Below, in pieces: positions 7,021-13,270 of a DNA stretch of 13,270 nucleotides. The DNA lies in NCBI GenBank assembly GCA_934654765.1, contig CAKUGX010000045.1, positions 1-13,270 of the forward strand, read 5' to 3'. Both the position numbers and the translations under genes were made by a program. The first letter of the stretch is position 1. The number at the start of each line of letters is the position of its first letter. The notes under the pieces are model-generated. The model was not told the origin of the DNA. It saw only the letters and a list, made by a program, of their open reading frames with translations, and did no database searches. The DNA is from an uncultured Collinsella sp. (GTDB taxonomy: Bacteria; Actinomycetota; Coriobacteriia; Coriobacteriales; Coriobacteriaceae).

Positions 7021-7739
7021 TCATCACCTTCTTCGGCAATCGACTCAGCAGTAGTCGCAGCAGCCGCGTCGGCATCAACCGCAGCGGAAACGTCCTGCAC
7101 CTGGGTCCTACCTGCCACCGGTGCCGGACCAACCTGGATATCCCCGCGCGCCCAATCGCCATCGAGCGCACGCGCCACCCAGTGATAGATGGGAATCGTA
7201 AAGAAGATCAGTGCGGGAAAGGGGCTGGCACCAACCAGGAACATCAGTAAAAAGAACAGCAGCCAGCACACGGCCCAATACGGGAACGACTGGAACGGTC
7301 CCTTCACCGGAGTCGGGGCAGCCGCGCCGCCGCCCGTTACCTGCGCCGTCGCGGCATTGGCGGCCTGCGCACTCCAGCTTGCCGCCTGCGCCGCCTTGGC
7401 CGCGGCATCACTCGCCTGCGTCGCTGCCTCAGTAGCACGCGCCGCCGCCTCATGGGTACGGGCGCGCTCCGCTGCCTCGGCCTCGCGCTGACGGGCGCGG
7501 TCCTCGTTCTCAAACTCGATATCGTCCTCGATCTCATCACTCGGATTGAGCAGCTCGTCCAGGCTCACGCCATAGAGTTTGGCGAGCGAGATCAGGTTCT
7601 CGGTATCGGGCGAGCTCTCCGCGCGCTCCCATTTACTGACCGCCTGGCGCGACAGCCCCAGCTTTCGTGCCAGCCCTTCTTGGCTAAAACCCTTGCTGCG
7701 ACGAAGGTCGGCGAGCCGCTGCGCAGTTTCTACATTCAT
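7017..7739 (-). CDS. Membrane-tethered XRE-family transcriptional regulator
   Basis: With the start at 7739 the protein has 240 residues. The start is fixed by AGGAGG four bases upstream (7749-7744) and by the fit to the HTH domain; the reading frame continues upstream but without domain support. The N-terminal HTH (about residues 5-62) contains LRRSKGFSQEGLARKLGLS and RQAVSKWERAESSPD. An acidic patch (EIEDDIEFENED, 69-80), an Ala-rich probable coiled coil (about 82-132), a Gly/Pro linker and two membrane helices (about 153-170 and 173-190) follow, then an acidic Ala-rich tail. The DNA-binding domain would face the cytoplasm while tethered to the membrane. The overlap with the DUF4097 gene suggests one functional unit, perhaps sensing and regulation at the envelope. 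The HTH call is secure; ligand and targets are unknown. Confidence 0.9.
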   Translation of the reverse strand: MNVETAQRLADLRRSKGFSQEGLARKLGLSRQAVSKWERAESSPDTENLISLAKLYGVSLDELLNPSDEIEDDIEFENEDRARQREAEAAERARTHEAAARATEAATQASDAAAKAAQAASWSAQAANAATAQVTGGGAAAPTPVKGPFQSFPYWAVCWLLFFLLMFLVGASPFPALIFFTIPIYHWVARALDGDWARGDIQVGPAPVAGRTQVQDVSAAVDADAAAATTAESIAEEGDE

Positions 7740-7857
7740 GGTTCCTCCTATGTGATGCCAGCCGTGCCGCCGGACCGTTTTTGTTCTTAAGGCGCCTTGC
7801 ACAGTTAAAAATCTATCCGCCACCGCCAAAAACATGCCACCTATTCTAGTGAGATTT

Positions 7858-7886
7858 TTGACAACCGGCGGTTGCGGGCGCATATG
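7858..7886 (+). promoter_or_regulatory. Candidate promoter with overlapping palindrome (possible operator)
   Basis: A perfect TTGACA (7858-7863) is followed by 17 bases and CATATG (7881-7886), a weak -10. A 13-base palindrome, CAACCG-G-CGGTTG (7862-7874), overlaps the end of the -35 box and the spacer. It lies between the divergent XRE regulator and the methyltransferase, so it could be an operator for the XRE protein. This is an inference from position and symmetry only. Confidence 0.35.
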
Positions 7887-7930
7887 AGCTGCGGAAATGT
7901 GTCCAAACAAAGCAATGACCCGTCGCTTGG

Positions 7931-7997
7931 TTGTCCCCGTTGCGGCGTTAACGGTAGTATGGTCGTACTGTTTATTCCGCACCGCCAACGGAGGGAG
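7931..7997 (+). promoter_or_regulatory. Candidate promoter and ribosome binding site for the Trm9-like gene
   Basis: TTGTCC (7931-7936) and TAGTAT (7955-7960) are 18 bases apart, each with four of six consensus positions. GGAGGGAG (7990-7997) lies nine bases before the GTG at 8007 and decides that start over the in-frame ATG at 7872. The promoter part is tentative; the ribosome binding site is good. Confidence 0.4.
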
Positions 7998-8006
7998 TCC
8001 CGCGCC

Positions 8007-8879
8007 GTGAACCGCGATTTCGCCTCATCGCTCATCCAGCTTAACAATACGTTCTATCGCGAGCACTCCGCCTCCTTTTCCGATACGCGCCAGGCCCCGT
8101 GGCCCGGCTGGGTGCGCACCATGGACATCGCGCTCGAGCAGCTCGATGTGGCCACCATCGAGCATCCCGTCCGTGTCTTCGACCTTGCCTGCGGCAATAT
8201 GCGATTCGAGAACTTTGCCGCCGGCGGCACGCTTGCCGCCAAGGGCGTAGATGGCGCGAGCCCCTCGGCGGATGCCAGCTGCCCCTTTGAGTTCTACGGC
8301 GTCGACTCGTGCCAGGATCTGGCCATCGACGCGCGCGGTCATGCCCTGCGCATCCCCAACTTGCACTTCCAGGAACTCGACGTGCTCGACGCCCTCATGA
8401 AGCTCAACCCCGCCGAGACGCCCGACGTGCTCTTCGACGCGCCACTTGCCGACATCTCGGTCTGCTTTGGTTTTATGCACCACGTGCCCTCGTGCGAGTA
8501 CCGCGTGCGCGTGCTCGACGCCCTGGTGCGCCAGACGCGCCCGGGCGGCATCATCGCCATCAGCTTTTGGGAATTTATGAACGACGAGCGCATGGCGCGC
8601 AAGGCCGTTCGCGCAGAGGCCCGCGCCGAGCTCACCCCGCCGTTTGAGGGCTACGACTCCGCACAGTTCGAAGCCGGCGACCACCTCATTGGCTGGCAAA
8701 ACGACCGCCACGCCTACCGCTATTGCCATCACTTTGACGATCAGCAGATCACCGACCTGGTGCGCGGAGTCCGTACGTTCTACAAGAGCGGCGAGGTCCC
8801 CGTGCGCGAGCTTGAGCGTTTTCACGCCGACGGTCGCAGTGGCGATCTCAACCGCTATGTGATTCTCAAGCGCCTGTAG
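8007..8879 (+). CDS. Trm9/ALKBH8-like class I SAM-dependent methyltransferase
   Basis: The 290-residue protein starts at GTG 8007. Its N-terminus, LNNTFYREHSASFSDTRQ then APWPGW (12-35), resembles the Trm9/ALKBH8 opening (FY-x-x-x-A-x-x-FS-x-TR-x-x-PWP). The SAM fold follows: VFDLACGNMRF (57-67), FYGVDSC (96-102), ADISVCFGFMHHV (148-160) and RPGGIIAISFWE (178-189). The C-terminal segment GDHLIGWQ ... YRYCHHFDDQQI ... NRYVILKRL (224-290) also parallels Trm9, where a D-x-L-x-x-W segment precedes RYYH-x-F and the chain ends near V-I-L. Trm9 converts cm5U34 to mcm5U34 in tRNA, the step after Elp3, and elp3 lies 2 kb away. A short insert (about 80-94) separates motif I from the next strand. The methyltransferase fold is secure; the Trm9-like assignment is from remembered motifs and is moderate. 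Confidence 0.75.
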   Translation: MNRDFASSLIQLNNTFYREHSASFSDTRQAPWPGWVRTMDIALEQLDVATIEHPVRVFDLACGNMRFENFAAGGTLAAKGVDGASPSADASCPFEFYGVDSCQDLAIDARGHALRIPNLHFQELDVLDALMKLNPAETPDVLFDAPLADISVCFGFMHHVPSCEYRVRVLDALVRQTRPGGIIAISFWEFMNDERMARKAVRAEARAELTPPFEGYDSAQFEAGDHLIGWQNDRHAYRYCHHFDDQQITDLVRGVRTFYKSGEVPVRELERFHADGRSGDLNRYVILKRL

Positions 8880-8897
8880 GAACCTGCGGTTCGTTTT
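8880..8897 (+). terminator. Weak rho-independent terminator after the Trm9-like gene
   Basis: GAACC (8880-8884) pairs with GGTTC (8888-8892) around TGC and is followed by GTTTT. The stem is only five base pairs, so read-through into the trmB-like gene 116 bases on is likely. Confidence 0.35.
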
Positions 8898-8995
8898 GAG
8901 CAGCGCTGCCGCAAAAGACCACATTGCGTCCACCCTTTCCAACGCATCGCCGAAACGTGCAGCTATGCGTTCTGCACTTATGACTAAGGAGCCTC

Positions 8996-9877
8996 ATGGG
9001 AGCCGTCCACGTTCGCACGCCTAAGAACTTTGTGCTCGAGGAGCGCCTGGAGCGCTACGCCGATGCCATCGAGACGAGCCCCGAGAGCTATGCCGGACAT
9101 TGGCGTGAAGCATGTACGCCGGCTGGTGGCAAGCCCTTCGAGCATCTTCACCTGGATCTTGGCTGCGGCAAGGGAACATACCTTGTAGAGCGCGCGGCCC
9201 ACGAGCCAAACACCCTCTTTATCGGCATGGACCAGGAGCCCATCTGCATCGCCTATGCCGCACAGAAAATCTGTGAGCAGGAGCTGTCCAACGCACTCGT
9301 CCTGCCCCGAGGCGCCGCATCGCTGCCGCAGCTGTTTGCCGAAGGCGAGCTCGACGCCATAACCATCAACTTTCCCACGCCGCAGCCCAAGGCCAAGTAC
9401 GCCAAAAAACGACTCGTCCATGTCGACCATCTGATGCTCTACCGTCCGCTCTTTGCTGCCGGCGCCACCGTCACGCTGCGTACCGACAGCAAGCCGCTGC
9501 GCGACTACGCCCTGGGGCAGTTTGCCGCGGCCGGTTACGGCACGCTCTGGGTAAGCGATGACGTGCGCCGCGACCATCCCGAGCATCCCGAGACCGAGTA
9601 CGAATGCCGCACGCGCGAGATGGGTGCCGTCGTCTACGGCATCTGCGCCACACCCGACGCGAAGCCCACCGAAGAGCAGCTCGCGGCGGGCCGGGCGCAG
9701 GAGCAGAGCCTCGCCTGCTATCTGCCCGACGACCTCGATGAGCTCACCTACGTGCCCCTTGGCATGGAAGAAGCCGTCGAGAACTTTAGAAACCGCGCCC
9801 GCAAAGGCAAGAAGCGCCTGCCGCAAGAGTCCCAGGGGCCTCTGATGGTCGCGGCGTCGGCAAACAAGCGCAAATAG
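8996..9877 (+). CDS. trmB: TrmB-like tRNA (guanine-46-N7)-methyltransferase
   Basis: TrmB transfers a methyl group from SAM to N7 of G46 in the tRNA variable loop. The 293-residue protein has motif I LHLDLGCGKGTYL (51-63), GMDQEP (77-82), the family-specific segment NFPTPQPKAKYAKKRLVH (125-142), LRTDSKPLRDYAL (161-173) and the ETEYE element (199-203). In most family members the middle segment reads NF-P/S-D-PWPK; here the Asp and Trp are Thr128 and Gln130, an odd change in a position regarded as important for catalysis. The C-terminal 75 or so residues extend beyond the usual family end and finish in a basic tail. AAGGAG (8986-8991) precedes the ATG by four bases. The family is well supported; activity on G46 is less certain because of the substitutions. 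Confidence 0.85.
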   Translation: MGAVHVRTPKNFVLEERLERYADAIETSPESYAGHWREACTPAGGKPFEHLHLDLGCGKGTYLVERAAHEPNTLFIGMDQEPICIAYAAQKICEQELSNALVLPRGAASLPQLFAEGELDAITINFPTPQPKAKYAKKRLVHVDHLMLYRPLFAAGATVTLRTDSKPLRDYALGQFAAAGYGTLWVSDDVRRDHPEHPETEYECRTREMGAVVYGICATPDAKPTEEQLAAGRAQEQSLACYLPDDLDELTYVPLGMEEAVENFRNRARKGKKRLPQESQGPLMVAASANKRK

Positions 9878-9900
9878 GCGCCAGCGAACGACCCTCAAAT

Positions 9901-10023
9901 CTAAGTGAGTAGACTTTTTTGCAATAGCCAAGCACAACCCACATAGCGAAAAATAAAACCGCAGATAGAGCCCTTGCGCAAAAGCCGTGTGCTCGCGATA
10001 TTGCAAAAAGTCTACTCACTTAG
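9901..10023. repeat. MITE-like inverted repeat (25/26-bp arms, 123 bp in all)
   Basis: The left arm 9901-9926 and right arm 9999-10023 are inverted copies differing by one base in a T/A run (six T against five A). The arms begin CTAAGTGAGTAGAC and end GTCTACTCACTTAG. Inside, AGCACA (near 9931) and TGTGCT (near 9987-9992) extend the pairing after a small internal loop. The 72-base centre is less GC-rich than the surroundings and has no coding sign. Each arm has TA next to its outer end, as expected if a TA target had been duplicated (Tc1/mariner or IS630 type). It lies between trmB and the large helicase gene and could also act as a transcript hairpin. Confidence 0.6.
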
Positions 10024-10105
10024 CTGGCAGCTGCGCCAAAGGGCTGGGCAGAACGCCCATTTCCTGCATTTTCTCGCGTGCTGGCGCCCCGCGCCGCCGC
10101 TACGC

Positions 10106-10137
10106 CATAATGGATGGCGGACAAACGCGAGAGAAAG
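10106..10137 (+). promoter_or_regulatory. Candidate -10 box and ribosome binding site of the DUF3516 helicase
   Basis: CATAAT (10106-10111) matches five of six -10 positions; no good -35 is seen in the GC-rich DNA upstream. A purine run GAGAGAAAG (10129-10137) lies eight bases before the ATG at 10146 and supports that start over the in-frame ATG at 10110, which overlaps the -10 box. Confidence 0.4.
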
Positions 10138-10145
10138 CAAACCGC

Positions 10146-12827
10146 ATGGCACAGACCACGACAGATACTTCCGTCAGCACCGTTTCCGGCGCCGGCGCCG
10201 CCAGCTCGTTCTCGGGCGGCACGGGCACCGAGGCCGAGTTCGGCTCGCTCGGTGCGCTCTCCCCCACCTGGTGGGAGCCCGAGGACGGCAGCGAGCCCGA
10301 ACCATGGCTCACGCCCGATCAGGCCTTCGAGCGCTTCTTTGAATGGACGAGCGACCGCGGCATCGAGCTGTGGGACCACCAAGAAGAGGCCCTGATGGAC
10401 CTAGCCGCCGGTGACCATGTCATTTTGGGCACGCCGACCGGCTCCGGTAAGTCGCTTGTCGCGCTGGGCATGCTCTTTATGGGCATGGCGCAAGGCAAGC
10501 GCTGCTATTACACGGCCCCCATCAAGGCCCTGGTCAGCGAAAAGTTCTTCGACCTGATGCAGGTGCTCGGCCGCGAAAACGTCGGTATGATCACCGGTGA
10601 TACGCATATCAACACCAAGGCGCCCGTCATTTGCTGCACAGCCGAGATCCTTGCCAACGACGCGCTGCGCGAGGGCGAAGATGCCGACGTTGGCTGCGTC
10701 GCCATGGACGAGTTCCACTACTTTGCCGACCCCGACCGCGGCTGGGCCTGGCAGGTACCGCTGCTCACCCTGCCCCACACACAATTCATGCTCATGAGCG
10801 CCACGCTCGGCGACGTCACCGCAATCGCCGCCTCGCTCGAGGAGCACACCGGCGCCACCTGCGACCTGGTCGTCGACGCCCCGCGTCCTGTGCCGCTGAG
10901 CTACGACTACGTGACGACCTCGCTCGAGGGCACCGTCGAGCTCGCGATGCGTCGCGGCGAGGCCCCGCTCTACATCGTGCACTTTAGTCAGGATGCCGCG
11001 CTTGCAACGGCACAGTCACTCGCCAACTTTGGCATTGCCAGCAAGGAGCAGCGCGAGGCCATCAAGGAGGCTGCCAAGGGCACAAGTTTCTCGACCGCCT
11101 TCGGAAAGATCCTCAAACGCCTGCTCGGCTGCGGCGTCGGCGTACACCACGCCGGCATGCTGCCGCGCTATCGTCTACTGGTCGAACGCTTGGCGCAGCA
11201 GGGATTGCTGCCCGTCATCTGCGGCACCGATACGCTCGGTGTCGGCATCAACGTGCCCATCCACACCGTGGTGCTCACCGCGCTCACCAAGTTCGATGGC
11301 TACAAGATGCGCCGCCTACGCGCCCGCGAGTTCCATCAGATCGCCGGTCGCGCCGGCCGCTCGGGCTTCGACACCGAGGGCATGGTCATCGCCGAGGCCC
11401 CGGAACACGAGATCGAGAACGCCAAGCTCATGGCCAAGGCGGGCGACGACCCCAAAAAGCTCCGCAAGATCAAAAAGAAGAAAGCTCCCGAGGGCTTTGT
11501 CACCTGGAACAAACAGACCTTTGAGCGCCTGATCGAGACGCAGCCCGAGACGCTCAAACCGCGTCTGCGCATCACGCACTCCATGGTGATTAGCGTGGTC
11601 GAGCAGGGCGGCGACGCCCGCACCCGCGTGCACAACCTCATCCAGACGAGCCTGCAAACGCCCGAGGAAAAGGCCAAGCTCGAGGTTCGTGCCGACGAGA
11701 TCTTCGCCACGCTCATCGACTCCGGCGTCGTCGTGCGCACCGAGGTGCCGCCCGCGCCCGACGCTCCGGCTGACGCCGCGCCTGACATCGACTACGCGCT
11801 GACGGTCGACCTGCCCGAGGACTTTGCGCTCGACCAGCCGCTCTCGCCGTTTTTGCTCGCCGCGCTGGAGCTGCTCGATCCCGAGAGCGAGACCTACACC
11901 ATGGACCTCATCTCCATGGTTGAGGCTACACTCGAGGACCCCAAACAGGTGCTGCGCGCACAGGAGCGCGCCGCGCGCGACCGCGCTATGGCCGAGATGA
12001 AGGCCGACGGTGTGGAGTACGAGGAGCGCCTGGAGCGGATCCAGGATGTGACCTATGAAAAGCCGCTCGAGGACCTGCTCGATGCCGCCTTCGACAAGTA
12101 CTGCCGGGAAGTGCCCTGGGCCAACGACTACCAGCTCTCGCCCAAGAGTGTCCTGCGCGACATGCTGGAGAGCGCGAGTGATTTTAAGGGCTATATCCAA
12201 AAGCTCGGCATCGCCCGCTCCGAGGGCATCCTGCTGCGCTACCTTGCCGAAGCCTACCGCTCGCTCGATCGCACTGTGCCCATCGAGAAGCGCGACGAGC
12301 GCTTGCGCGACATTATCTCGTGGCTGGGCTTTGTGGTGCGCTCGGTCGACTCGAGCCTGGTGGACGAGTGGGAGAACGCCGGCAACCCGGCCGCACTCGA
12401 CGCCGCGCCGCCTCAGGGTATCGACGAGGTTGTGGCAGACCGCCGCGGCTGCACCCTGCTGGTGCGCAATGCGCTCTTCCGCCGCGTGACCCTTGCAGCC
12501 CGCGAGCACGTCCGCGACCTGGGCGAGCTCGATGAGGACTGGGGCATGAGCGAGGTTCGCTGGCAAAAGGCGCTGGACGCCTATCACGAGCAGCACGAGG
12601 AAATCCTCACCAACGGCGACGCCCGCAGCTCGGCGATGTTTACCATCGACGAGAGCGACGAGAAAACCGACCACGTGTGGCACGTGCACCAAATCTTTGC
12701 CGACGAGGATGGCGACCACGACTTTGGCATCATGGGCGATGTCGATCTGGATGCCACGCAAGACGGCGGCGAGGTCATCTTCGCCCACTACCGCGTCGGC
12801 TTTATCGAAGACCTGCTCGAAGACTAG
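10146..12827 (+). CDS. Ski2-like SF2 DEAD/DEAH helicase with DUF3516 C-terminal region
   Basis: The 893-residue protein begins with a low-complexity Ser/Gly/Glu tail (1-50). The helicase core shows WDHQEEAL (76-83), Walker A GTPTGSGKS (95-103), APIKALVSEKF (124-134), Walker B DEFH (188-191), SAT (218-220), VGVHHAGMLPRYR (331-343), motif V GTDTLGVGINVP (360-371) and motif VI QIAGRAGR (398-405). The long C-terminal half, with a basic KIKKKK patch and helical acidic regions, matches the actinobacterial DUF3516 architecture. Ski2/Mtr4-type enzymes unwind structured RNA with 3'-5' polarity; a role in RNA processing or decay is inferred. The start at 10146 is chosen from the purine run before it; the reading frame extends upstream into the inverted repeat and that part is not coding. 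The gene ends in a strong shared terminator. Confidence 0.88.
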   Translation: MAQTTTDTSVSTVSGAGAASSFSGGTGTEAEFGSLGALSPTWWEPEDGSEPEPWLTPDQAFERFFEWTSDRGIELWDHQEEALMDLAAGDHVILGTPTGSGKSLVALGMLFMGMAQGKRCYYTAPIKALVSEKFFDLMQVLGRENVGMITGDTHINTKAPVICCTAEILANDALREGEDADVGCVAMDEFHYFADPDRGWAWQVPLLTLPHTQFMLMSATLGDVTAIAASLEEHTGATCDLVVDAPRPVPLSYDYVTTSLEGTVELAMRRGEAPLYIVHFSQDAALATAQSLANFGIASKEQREAIKEAAKGTSFSTAFGKILKRLLGCGVGVHHAGMLPRYRLLVERLAQQGLLPVICGTDTLGVGINVPIHTVVLTALTKFDGYKMRRLRAREFHQIAGRAGRSGFDTEGMVIAEAPEHEIENAKLMAKAGDDPKKLRKIKKKKAPEGFVTWNKQTFERLIETQPETLKPRLRITHSMVISVVEQGGDARTRVHNLIQTSLQTPEEKAKLEVRADEIFATLIDSGVVVRTEVPPAPDAPADAAPDIDYALTVDLPEDFALDQPLSPFLLAALELLDPESETYTMDLISMVEATLEDPKQVLRAQERAARDRAMAEMKADGVEYEERLERIQDVTYEKPLEDLLDAAFDKYCREVPWANDYQLSPKSVLRDMLESASDFKGYIQKLGIARSEGILLRYLAEAYRSLDRTVPIEKRDERLRDIISWLGFVVRSVDSSLVDEWENAGNPAALDAAPPQGIDEVVADRRGCTLLVRNALFRRVTLAAREHVRDLGELDEDWGMSEVRWQKALDAYHEQHEEILTNGDARSSAMFTIDESDEKTDHVWHVHQIFADEDGDHDFGIMGDVDLDATQDGGEVIFAHYRVGFIEDLLED

Positions 12828-12846
12828 CCGAATCAGCCGAGCAAAC

Positions 12847-12888
12847 AAAGCGGGGCCGCCGGCAACATCGCCAGCGGCCCCGCTTTTT
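12847..12888. terminator. Bidirectional rho-independent terminator between convergent genes
   Basis: AAAGCGGGGCCGC (12847-12859) pairs perfectly with GCGGCCCCGCTTT (12874-12886) around a 14-base loop. TTTTT follows on the plus strand (12884-12888) and TTTGTTT on the minus strand. It serves the helicase on the plus strand and the DUF2130 gene on the minus strand. Confidence 0.9.
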
Positions 12889-12905
12889 GCACTATACGCT
12901 ATCCC

Positions 12906-13270
12906 CTATTCGGCATCCTCGACCTCATACGAATCGGCCTCGGCGGGCTCATCGCCCGTGCCCGTTGCCGTCTCGCGCGCCTCGTCGAAGGCCGCCTTCA
13001 TGGTCTTGTTGCCCCAGGTGAGCTTGCGGATTGTAAGCTCATCAGCCTTGTTATGGGCCAGGCGCAGGTTCTCGGTGCTGCGGCGCAAGTCGTCCTTGGT
13101 CTTCTCAAGCTGCTTGATGGCAGCATCGATTTCTTTGATCGCCGACTCGAATTGCTTACTCGCCAGGTTGTAGTTGCGCGAGAAACCGTCCTTGAACTTT
13201 TCCATCTTGGCTTCGAAGTTCGTGACGTCGATGTTCTGCTGTTTGTACTCCGCCAGCTCCTGCTTATAGC
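12906..13270 (-). CDS. DUF2130 domain protein, C-terminal part (5' end outside window)
   Basis: The frame stays open to the end of the window, giving 121 codons; the ATG at 13205 is internal because the family sequence continues upstream of it (YKQELAEYK, QQNIDVTNFEAK). The visible part is the end of a DUF2130 protein (COG4487 type): FSRNYNLASKQFESAIKEID, then a heptad-rich helix AIKQLEKTKDDLRRSTENL and the family signature ADELTIRKLTWGNKTM, followed by a short acidic tail. Members have a long coiled coil before this conserved domain. Their function is not established, though a distant link to nuclease-like folds has been suggested. It is convergent with the DUF3516 helicase and shares its terminator. 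Confidence 0.8.
   Translation of the reverse strand, partial: YKQELAEYKQQNIDVTNFEAKMEKFKDGFSRNYNLASKQFESAIKEIDAAIKQLEKTKDDLRRSTENLRLAHNKADELTIRKLTWGNKTMKAAFDEARETATGTGDEPAEADSYEVEDAE

Noticed and set aside
7740-7988. Upstream extension of the XRE gene to 7988
   Set aside because: The extra 83 residues precede a complete HTH domain, have no family match, and a good AGGAGG supports the start at 7739.
8984-10006. 340-codon minus-strand frame
   Set aside because: Antisense to the TrmB-like gene and running into the inverted repeat; no ribosome site or motif.
9987-10145. Upstream extension of the DUF3516 helicase to 9987
   Set aside because: It would be read from inside the inverted repeat and through the candidate -10 box, and lacks a ribosome site.
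11316-12848. 510-codon open frame on the minus strand
   Set aside because: Antisense shadow of the DUF3516 helicase. It runs into the shared terminator and shows no domain.
1-13270. CRISPR array, tRNA or rRNA genes
   Set aside because: No regularly spaced repeats, cloverleaf-like segments or rRNA-like stretches were seen by eye; a covariance-model search was not possible.

Overview
The window looks like chromosomal DNA of a high-GC actinobacterium of the class Coriobacteriia, most likely Collinsella or a close relative. That placement is inferred from gene content (a DUF3516-type SF2 helicase, a bacterial Elp3, an XRE/DUF4097 pair, a DUF2130 protein), the GC-rich codon use and Shine-Dalgarno starts. 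No rRNA gene or other phylogenetic marker was seen. Coding density is high, and no intergenic stretch exceeds 300 bases.

Layout: (1) 1-1707, the C-terminal part of an Lhr-like SF2 helicase, 5' end outside the window. (2) About 1727-3213, an apparently intact IS110-family element on the minus strand. It sits exactly between two convergent host transcription units and breaks no gene. Its 5' non-coding end has the two-loop architecture of a bridge RNA, and two candidate guide segments abut at the predicted element/target junction. (3) 6049-3269 on the minus strand, elp3 followed with no gap by a membrane-anchored spermidine-synthase-like protein. (4) 7739-6151 on the minus strand, a membrane-tethered XRE regulator overlapping a DUF4097 protein by ATGA. 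(5) 8007-9877 on the plus strand, a Trm9-like methyltransferase and a TrmB-like methyltransferase. (6) 9901-10023, a 123-bp MITE-like inverted repeat. (7) 10146-12827, a Ski2-like/DUF3516 helicase ending in a bidirectional terminator shared with (8) 12906-13270, the C-terminal end of a DUF2130 protein on the minus strand.

Two themes link the genes. The first is tRNA modification: Elp3 makes the cm5U34 type of wobble modification, and 2 kb away lies a methyltransferase resembling the eukaryotic Trm9/ALKBH8 enzymes that methylate that product. A TrmB-like enzyme (m7G46) follows it. The second is RNA/DNA remodelling by two different SF2 helicases. The most unusual material is the IS110 non-coding end with its candidate guide logic, the Elp3 plus Trm9-like pairing in a bacterium, and the MITE-like palindrome upstream of the large helicase.
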